Shown piece by piece: positions 1 to 5,303 of a stretch of 5,303 nt of DNA. A program made the position numbers and the translations under genes. The notes under the pieces are model-generated. The model had not been told where the DNA came from. It did not search any database and saw only the letters and a list, made by a program, of their open reading frames with translations. Origin of the DNA: a bacterium (lineage in GTDB: Bacteria > JAMCPX01); NCBI GenBank assembly GCA_027364825.1, contig DAHXOM010000394.1:1-5303 (forward strand), written 5' to 3'. Within the stretch, counting starts at the first letter, position 1. Every line of letters begins with the position of its first letter.

Positions 1-2
1 GT

Positions 3-1301
3 ATGAGACGAAAAAGAGAATTTCTGATCCCTTTAGTTATCGTAACAAATATACTATTATTTGTTTCACTATCCCATGCAGGATATGCGGATGAACCGGT
101 TACGTTAAAACTGTGTATTGATAAAGCAATCCAGAACTATCCTGTATCCGGATATGCTCGTTCAAATGCAAATATATATGGTGCTGAATACAAGGGATAT
201 AGAGCGGGTCTTTTGCCGTCTATTAATATTTCATCAAGCTATGGCAGGGCCTACGGATACGACCCTGCAGTAACGAACGGAGGTATTGCTTCACTGCAGG
301 CAGTAGCGCAGGTCGATCTGTTCAACCCTTCGAGATGGCTCTCCGCAAAACAGTTGAGGATGTCGTATGAATCGGCAAAATACCAGCAGAATGCCGTTGA
401 AAACGAGCTCGCCTATACAGTCAAGAATACATTCATAGATGCTGTAACGTATGGAGAGCAGATCAGGATCCTGCAGGATAATGTAAATAGTCTTGAGGAA
501 TACCTGTCACTGACAAGAAGGTTACTCTCCACGGGACTTGTAACTCAGAACGATGTGCTCAGGACCCGGATAGAGCTTGATAACACCATGGCAAAGCTCA
601 AATCATTTCAGATAAAAAGGCTTTCACAGCTCAATGCTCTTGCATCATTAACAGGTATCGGCATTACACCCGGAACTATTTTGGCGCTTGAATCAATACC
701 TTTCACCATATCAGCCGTTCCCGCGGCCAGCGGTACAATCTTTGACAGCAACCCGGCATTGGAGGCGGTAAGGTACGAGCAAAGGTCGGAGAAGTATAAT
801 GTCGGCGTGCAAAGATCCAAGCACCTGCCTACGCTGAGTATTGAGGCGGATGCAGGATGGCTGGCAGAGCCGCAGCCCATGGCTTATGGCCAATACCGGG
901 GCTATTCTTACCTTGCCATGCTCAACCTGCCTGTTTTCGAATGGGGGGCTGTTTCATACAGTGTAGACGCTGCCAGAATGAAGCTTGAAAAAGTGCATTA
1001 TAAAGAACAATTGCTTGTCAGCGAGCTGAAGCTTTCCTATAAAAATGCCGTCAAGAACCTGGCAAGCGCTGTTGAGCGTATCAACCTTTATCAAAAGGAT
1101 ATAAAGCTGTCCAAACAAAATTTCGAGTATTCTGAAGCACGCTACACCGGCGGGGGCAGGATAAGCAGTTACGAGGTCTTACTGGACAGGCAGCTGATGA
1201 CCAATACCCAGATGGATATGGCAAATGCCATGGCTGATTTTTATAAGGCATTTTATGAGATACAGTTTTTAAGGGGTGAGATTTATGGAACAGAAAAATA
1301 A
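3..1301 (+). CDS. TolC-family outer membrane efflux channel (OEP domain protein)
   Basis: This is the outer-membrane exit duct of a tripartite efflux pump. The 432-residue product starts with a Sec signal peptide: basic n-region (RRKR, residues 2-5), hydrophobic core about 7-23, and a likely cut after SHA (A26) or after GYA (A29). There is no lipobox, so unlike OprM it is probably not lipidated. Two OEP-type repeats follow, about 34-215 and 245-425, rich in amphipathic helices. Each carries a recognisable periplasmic tip: G178-L179-V180...D184-V185 resembles TolC GLVAITDV, and RYTGGG (380-385) followed by YEVL (390-393) resembles the second TolC tip. Length is usual for the family. ATG at 3 is the first in-frame start visible; only 2 bases precede it, so an upstream start or RBS cannot be judged. 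The stop codon lies inside the adaptor gene. Family call is firm; substrate is unknown. Confidence 0.93.
   Translation: MRRKREFLIPLVIVTNILLFVSLSHAGYADEPVTLKLCIDKAIQNYPVSGYARSNANIYGAEYKGYRAGLLPSINISSSYGRAYGYDPAVTNGGIASLQAVAQVDLFNPSRWLSAKQLRMSYESAKYQQNAVENELAYTVKNTFIDAVTYGEQIRILQDNVNSLEEYLSLTRRLLSTGLVTQNDVLRTRIELDNTMAKLKSFQIKRLSQLNALASLTGIGITPGTILALESIPFTISAVPAASGTIFDSNPALEAVRYEQRSEKYNVGVQRSKHLPTLSIEADAGWLAEPQPMAYGQYRGYSYLAMLNLPVFEWGAVSYSVDAARMKLEKVHYKEQLLVSELKLSYKNAVKNLASAVERINLYQKDIKLSKQNFEYSEARYTGGGRISSYEVLLDRQLMTNTQMDMANAMADFYKAFYEIQFLRGEIYGTEK
1271..1276 (+). promoter_or_regulatory. Ribosome binding site of the adaptor gene, inside the channel gene
   Basis: AAGGGG (followed by TGAG) lies 8 bases before the ATG at 1285 and is the only purine-rich Shine-Dalgarno-like stretch nearby. 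It decides the start: the alternative GTG at 1276 overlaps this motif and would have no ribosome binding site of its own. Because the site and start lie within the last codons of the channel gene, translation of the two proteins is probably coupled (inference). Confidence 0.65.
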
Positions 1302-2274
1302 AAAGAGCGTATTTTCAGACTCTGTCGGACGAGTCCGACCTGTCAGACTGGCCGGACCCGTCTTGTTTGCCGCACTCTTCCTTGCTTCCTGTTCGTCAAA
1401 ACCGCAAACGGCGGAGCAGGCCCCTCAGGTTGAGGTTAAGGCTGTTCAGGTCCAGCGGGGTAACGTTAACCATCTCATTCAGGCAACAGGCAGGGTGGAT
1501 GTTTTAAAGAAGGTTGAGATAACCTCACCGGTAGAAGGTGTTGTAACGGAGCTGTTGGTGAAAGAAGGAGATTTCGTTAGGAAGGGTAGTATTGTTGCAC
1601 GGCTGAGACCCATTGAAGCGGAAGCAGCAATCAGGGGCAGTGCAGCTTTACAGCCGGCAATGAAAAGGTCCTTTCTGAGACTCGGAATTATATCTTTATC
1701 GTCGCCTTTTAACGGTTACGTGAGCAAGCGGTATGTGAGTAGTAATGCACTTGTCCAGGTAAGCGCCCCTCTTATCTCGGTGGAGGACCTGTCGAGCACC
1801 TATCTGAGCGTAGACCTTCCTTCCCTGTATCTGGAACAGGTTAAGATCGGGGATCGTGTGCTGATACACTTCTTGTCCTTTCCGGATGATGTATTGGAGG
1901 GAAGAATTGCAACAATCAATCCGACCGTATCGCAGGAAACGCAGACCGTTACACTCAACGTAAGTTTTCCGAACAAAGATCAGGAGGTAAAAGACGGGAT
2001 GTTCGCGGTCGTTGATATCGTCAGCAGTACCCATAAAAATACCCTGGTTGTTCCCAAGGACGCTCTGCTCTTTGATCCCGATACCGGCAGGGAATTTGTC
2101 ATGGTCGTAGGCCAGGATTCGATTGCAAGGTCTGTTACCGTTACGTCAGGTTATGAAGAAGACGGCAAGGTGGAAATCCTTCATGGTCTCAATCAGGGGC
2201 AGCTCGTTATTACGCAGGGCAATTACGCACTGGCAGACGGGACAGCGGTGAAAGTGGAAACGAACGGGCAGTGA
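1285..2274 (+). CDS. RND efflux periplasmic adaptor subunit (MFP/HlyD family lipoprotein) with very short hairpin
   Basis: The 329-residue product is the periplasmic adaptor linking pump and channel. It has a lipoprotein signal: a long Arg/Lys-rich n-region (1-24), hydrophobic core about 25-34, and lipobox LASC with lipidated C36 followed by Ser-Ser. Domains in order: first half of the lipoyl (barrel-sandwich) domain about 77-107 (SPVEGVV, VKEGDFVRKG); a linker about 109-138 where other adaptors have a long coiled-coil hairpin; second lipoyl half about 139-165 (SSPFNGYV); beta-barrel domain about 170-250 (KIGDRV, EGRI, DGMFAVV); and a membrane-proximal domain to the C-terminus (VVPKDALL). Both lipoyl halves are in one frame with no stop, so the missing hairpin is not a simple frameshift. 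ATG 1285 is preferred over GTG 1276 (332 residues) because of the Shine-Dalgarno spacing. It overlaps the channel gene by 17 bases. Family call is strong; substrate unknown. Confidence 0.92.
   Translation: MEQKNKKSVFSDSVGRVRPVRLAGPVLFAALFLASCSSKPQTAEQAPQVEVKAVQVQRGNVNHLIQATGRVDVLKKVEITSPVEGVVTELLVKEGDFVRKGSIVARLRPIEAEAAIRGSAALQPAMKRSFLRLGIISLSSPFNGYVSKRYVSSNALVQVSAPLISVEDLSSTYLSVDLPSLYLEQVKIGDRVLIHFLSFPDDVLEGRIATINPTVSQETQTVTLNVSFPNKDQEVKDGMFAVVDIVSSTHKNTLVVPKDALLFDPDTGREFVMVVGQDSIARSVTVTSGYEEDGKVEILHGLNQGQLVITQGNYALADGTAVKVETNGQ
1324..1359 (+). repeat. Four-unit 9-base tandem repeat, consensus GTCNGACNN, within the adaptor signal-peptide coding region
   Basis: Four consecutive 9-base units begin at 1324, 1333, 1342 and 1351: GTCGGACGA, GTCCGACCT, GTCAGACTG, and a degenerate GCCGGACCC. 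A partial copy (TTCAGAC) at 1314-1320 sits one base out of phase. The first two units also form a perfect 7-base inverted repeat, GTCGGAC (1324-1330) and GTCCGAC (1333-1339), with a 2-base loop. Being a multiple of three, the array keeps the frame and encodes the tripeptides VGR, VRP, VRL and AGP (residues 14-25), which make up the basic n-region just before the hydrophobic core of the lipoprotein signal. The repeat is seen directly; whether it is an inserted element or chance is not known. Confidence 0.75.
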
Positions 2275-2289
2275 CAAATATCAATAATT

Positions 2290-2322
2290 CAATATTAAAG
2301 ATTCAAGATTCAAAACAATATT
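2290..2322 (+). repeat. AT-rich spacer with small direct repeats between adaptor and pump genes
   Basis: The 48-base gap after the adaptor stop (2275-2322) has only 8 G/C bases. It holds two perfect back-to-back copies of AAGATTC (2298-2304 and 2305-2311), and this core is bracketed by two direct copies of CAATATT (2290-2296 and 2316-2322), the second touching the pump start codon. No GC-rich stem or T-run typical of a terminator is present, so transcription probably continues into the pump gene. No Shine-Dalgarno motif is visible here. The arrangement could be a small inserted repeat or simple AT-rich sequence; I cannot tell which from one copy. Confidence 0.5.
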
Positions 2323-5303
2323 ATGGACATCTCCAAATTTTTCGAAACACATAAAAAAGGCATCATATTTCTCTCCGTTGTACTGGCGGCAATAGGTGTT
2401 ATCCTGCTCAGCACCATGCCGGTCGCTATCTTTCCGGCGATCACCTTCCCAAGGCTTGTCATTCTTGCGGACAATGGGGATACGCCCATCGAGAAGATGA
2501 TGATAGAGGTGACAAAGCCCATTGAAGAGGCGGTATATTCCGTTCCGGGCGTAACGGACGTGCGCTCTGCAACAAGCCGCGGCTCAATGCAGATCTTCGT
2601 AAACTTTGTCTGGGGTACGGATATGTTCAGGTCTCTTCAGTTGACCCAGAATGCGATAAACCAGATCCGGTCGAAATTGCCGCAGACTGCATCTGTTACG
2701 GTAAACTGGATGAGGCCGAGTCAGTTCCCCATTATAGGACTCAGCCTGACCTCGGAAACACTCAACATGGTACAGTTGAGAGATATAGGATATTATACAC
2801 TCAGACCCATCCTCGGCAGGCTGAAAGGTGTATCCCAGGTTGTGGTGCAGGGCGGCAAAATCAAGGAATACCACGTCGTTATAAACCCCCAGCGGCTGGT
2901 TGCATACCACCTTACGCTTGATGATGTGATCAACGGATTGAAAGAAACAAATATTATTTCGTCCGCAGGTTACATAAATAAGAATTATGAACTGTACATG
3001 GTCCAGCCGACAGGGCTTTTCACCTCCACAACGGCGATGAAGGATACACTGATAGCAAATAAAAAAGGCGTACCCATTTATGTCAGGGATGTTGCAAAGG
3101 TAGAAACATCGGTTAAAAAGCAATACATTCGTATAACAAGCAACGGTCACAATGCCGTCTTAATGAATGTACTCCGCCAGCCGGGTGCCAATACCATAGA
3201 GATAGCAAAAGAGCTCAAGAATAAGCTTGATGAGCTGAAGCCTCAGTTGCCGCCGACACTGCACATATCAACATGGTATAACCAGTCCGACCTTATCGAG
3301 CAGTCCTACGGAAGCGTCAGGGATGCGATCTTGTTTGGTATTTTCATTGCCATTGTCATAATATTCTTATTCCTGAGAAATGTAAGGATCATGTTCATTA
3401 CTGCAATAACCCTGCCTACCACCCTTATCATAACGGTGGTCCTGATGAAGTTTTTCGGTCAGACCTTGAACCTTATGACCCTGGGAGGTATGGCTGCTTC
3501 CATAGGACTTATTATCGATGATTCTATCGTTGTCCTCGAAAACATTATCAGGCATTTCCATGCCCACGGATCAAAGAAAAAGGCAGTTGAAACCGGTGTT
3601 AAAGAGATGCTGCCAGCTATTATTGGTTCAAGCCTGAGTACGATCGTGGTTTTCTTCCCGCTTGCTTTTCTCGGCGGCGTAACCGGTGCTTTCTTTAAGG
3701 CGCTTGCCCTGACCATGGCATCCGCCCTGACCGTGTCTATGGTCATCTCTATCACCCTGACACCGGTACTTGCCATGATCTTTCTCAAGGATACGGAAAA
3801 AGAGGCAAAAGAAGGCATGCTCATGAAGGCATTGAACGGCAAATATGAGACGGTCATGCAGAAGATTATACAAAAGCCTTTGTATGTGGTGCTGGCCATT
3901 GTTGTGCTGGTTGCAGGATCATGGATGATAGAGAGGCATTTGAAAACAGGATTTATGCCTGCAATGGACGAGGGCGCATTTGTCATGGATTATTTTACAC
4001 CACCTGGAACAACGCTTGAGGAAACGGATCGCATACTTCAAAAAATGGAAAAAATTATACTGAGTATGAAAGAGGTTAAATCCTTTTCACGGAGGACAGG
4101 CACGCAACTAGGGTTTTTTATATCAGATCCGAATACGGGTGATTTCCTCATTCGTCTGAAAAATAATAGGAATAAATCAATCGAACAGGTGATCGATGAA
4201 CTGAGACAGAAGATTTATCAAGCAGAGCCCGGCAAGGTGTATGTAGATTTCGGCCAGATTATGCAGGATCTTATTGGCGATATGACAGGCTCTCCGATGC
4301 CTATTGACATCAAGATCTTCTCTGCCAATACCGGTATGCTCGATACCCTTGCGAACAAAATAGCGGCTATTATCTCTAAAATTAAAGGTGTTGCTGATGT
4401 CTTCAATGGTATAACAATTAGCGGTCCTGCAATAAATATAAATGTTGATCCGCTCAAGGCAGGGCTTATCGGCGTTACGCCGCAGTATGTGTCCGATTAT
4501 GTTACAACTGCTTTGTGGGGCACCGTGGCAACAAATGTACGGGAGGGAGAAAAGGTTGTCAATATCAGGGTACTGATGCCTGCATCTGAAACAAACACCA
4601 TAAAGAAACTTGAATCAATGCAGATCGTTACCCCCAATGGGCTTGCAGTCCCCCTGAAATCCATTGCCAATCTTGAGGTCTTAGGAGGCCAGGCAGAGAT
4701 TGACCGGGAAAACCTGAGGCAGATGCTTGCGGTTACCGGCAGAATAACCGGCAGGGACCTTGGAAGCGTTATGCGGGATGTCCAGGCAGAACTGGCACGC
4801 AAGCTTACACTGCCGCCCGGTACCACCATAAGCTATGGAGGCGTTTACAGAAATCAGCAGGAATCATTTAAAGGTCTTCTTATGGTTCTGCTCATGGCCG
4901 TTGCTCTGGTATTTACCATTATGATCCTTGAGTTTGAATCGCTTGCAGTTCCGCTTATCATTTACAGCGTTATACTCCCATCGTTCTTCGGTGTGCTTGG
5001 CCTGCTGTATTTGACCGGAACCCCGCTTAATATCTCATCACTTATGGGTGCTATTATGATCGTAGGCATTGTTGCTGAAAACGGCATATTTGTCGTCCAT
5101 TATATCCAGGATGCTTTGAAGGGCGGACTATCTCTCAAAGAAGCTGTGATAAAGGCAGGCAGCCTGCGTATACGGCCTATCCTGATGACGGCACTCGCGG
5201 CAATACTCGCTTTAATGCCGCTTGCACTCGGGCTCGGGACCGGTGCACAGATGCACGAGCCCCTCGCAATAGCCATTATCGGCGGATTTTCGTTATCCGT
5301 ATT
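2323..5303 (+). CDS. RND-family efflux pump, inner membrane permease (partial, 3' end cut by window)
   Basis: This is the proton-driven inner-membrane pump; 993 codons plus 2 bases are visible with no stop. TM1 (about 13-32) is followed by an RND-type MPVAIFPAITFPR segment. The first periplasmic porter/docking loop spans about 34-334, then TM2-TM6 (about 335-352, 356-376, 383-405, 429-450, 462-488), TM7 (519-537), a second loop about 538-848, then TM8-TM11 (849-869, 873-897, 903-926, 949-970) and the start of TM12. TM4 carries the proton-relay pair D399-D400 (GLIIDDSIVVLEN) as in AcrB. TM11 has R949 and T956 in RIRPILMT, matching AcrB R971 and T978. TM10 has E919 (VAENG) where AcrB has K940; CusA also has Glu there. 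The second loop has FMPAMDEG (544-551), SRRTG (589-593) and PMPIDIKIF (658-666), which look more metal-type or CzcA-like. ATG 2323 is chosen because an in-frame TAA at 2296 closes the frame upstream. Probably the last gene of the pump operon; drug versus metal substrate is undecided. Confidence 0.95.
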   Translation, partial: MDISKFFETHKKGIIFLSVVLAAIGVILLSTMPVAIFPAITFPRLVILADNGDTPIEKMMIEVTKPIEEAVYSVPGVTDVRSATSRGSMQIFVNFVWGTDMFRSLQLTQNAINQIRSKLPQTASVTVNWMRPSQFPIIGLSLTSETLNMVQLRDIGYYTLRPILGRLKGVSQVVVQGGKIKEYHVVINPQRLVAYHLTLDDVINGLKETNIISSAGYINKNYELYMVQPTGLFTSTTAMKDTLIANKKGVPIYVRDVAKVETSVKKQYIRITSNGHNAVLMNVLRQPGANTIEIAKELKNKLDELKPQLPPTLHISTWYNQSDLIEQSYGSVRDAILFGIFIAIVIIFLFLRNVRIMFITAITLPTTLIITVVLMKFFGQTLNLMTLGGMAASIGLIIDDSIVVLENIIRHFHAHGSKKKAVETGVKEMLPAIIGSSLSTIVVFFPLAFLGGVTGAFFKALALTMASALTVSMVISITLTPVLAMIFLKDTEKEAKEGMLMKALNGKYETVMQKIIQKPLYVVLAIVVLVAGSWMIERHLKTGFMPAMDEGAFVMDYFTPPGTTLEETDRILQKMEKIILSMKEVKSFSRRTGTQLGFFISDPNTGDFLIRLKNNRNKSIEQVIDELRQKIYQAEPGKVYVDFGQIMQDLIGDMTGSPMPIDIKIFSANTGMLDTLANKIAAIISKIKGVADVFNGITISGPAININVDPLKAGLIGVTPQYVSDYVTTALWGTVATNVREGEKVVNIRVLMPASETNTIKKLESMQIVTPNGLAVPLKSIANLEVLGGQAEIDRENLRQMLAVTGRITGRDLGSVMRDVQAELARKLTLPPGTTISYGGVYRNQQESFKGLLMVLLMAVALVFTIMILEFESLAVPLIIYSVILPSFFGVLGLLYLTGTPLNISSLMGAIMIVGIVAENGIFVVHYIQDALKGGLSLKEAVIKAGSLRIRPILMTALAAILALMPLALGLGTGAQMHEPLAIAIIGGFSLSV

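Noticed and set aside
943..948. Run of six G in the channel gene as a phase-variable tract
   Set aside because: Six bases is short for slippage-driven switching and the run encodes a normal Trp-Gly in a conserved-looking segment.
1276..1284. GTG at 1276 as adaptor start (3 extra residues)
   Set aside because: The GTG overlaps the likely Shine-Dalgarno; ATG 1285 has proper spacing from AAGGGG.
1612..1701. Frameshift or broken gene as the cause of the missing adaptor hairpin
   Set aside because: The two lipoyl halves and all later domains are in one uninterrupted frame, so a single frameshift cannot explain it; an in-frame deletion or a naturally short subfamily remains possible.
2290..2322. 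Terminator hairpin between adaptor and pump genes
   Set aside because: AATATT at each end is self-complementary but gives only a weak 6-base A/T stem with a 20-base loop, no GC stem and no T-run.
2584..3150. 188-codon open frame on the minus strand inside the pump gene
   Set aside because: It is antisense to strongly conserved RND porter sequence, its product is Cys- and His-rich without family resemblance, and it has no supporting context; a shadow frame.
3459..3986. 175-codon open frame on the minus strand opposite TM4-TM7 of the pump
   Set aside because: It lies opposite a region whose + strand product matches RND motifs throughout; its translation is low-complexity Ser/Thr/Met/Ile-rich, as expected of the complement of hydrophobic helices.
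2323..5303. Naming the pump acrB, cusA or czcA
   Set aside because: Motifs are mixed between drug and metal subfamilies and no substrate-specific residues or regulators are visible, so a specific symbol would not be supported.

Overview
The window holds one operon-like block, all on the + strand, encoding a three-part RND (resistance-nodulation-division) efflux system of a Gram-negative, double-membraned bacterium. The order is outer-membrane channel (3-1301), periplasmic lipoprotein adaptor (1285-2274), then inner-membrane RND pump (2323 to beyond the right edge). Frequent AGG/AGA and ATA codons, moderate base composition and the style of the proteins suggest an environmental lineage such as Desulfobacterota or Nitrospirota rather than an enteric bacterium. 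That placement is a weak inference.

Layout: the channel gene begins 2 bases into the window, so its promoter and ribosome binding site are not visible. The adaptor start lies inside the end of the channel gene (17-base overlap), with a Shine-Dalgarno-like AAGGGG just upstream, so the two are probably translationally coupled. A very AT-rich 48-base spacer (8 G/C) with small direct repeats separates the adaptor from the pump gene, which has no obvious Shine-Dalgarno. The pump gene is cut by the window end after 993 codons; I estimate a few dozen C-terminal residues are missing. No stretch above 300 bases lacks a gene, and I see no RNA gene, CRISPR array, insertion sequence, regulator or terminator.

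How the parts should work together: the pump takes substrate from the inner membrane or periplasm using proton influx, the lipid-anchored adaptor bridges, and the TolC-like channel releases substrate outside. Substrate cannot be told from sequence: the pump mixes drug-type (HAE1/AcrB) and metal-type (HME/CusA) signatures.

I do not see an undescribed system. Four details deserve a second look: a 9-base tandem repeat (consensus GTCNGACNN) inside the adaptor's signal-peptide coding region; an adaptor with almost no helical hairpin although the channel keeps TolC-like tip motifs; a pump whose proton-relay residues combine the AcrB TM4 Asp pair with a CusA-like TM10 Glu; and the leaderless-looking AT-rich spacer before the pump.
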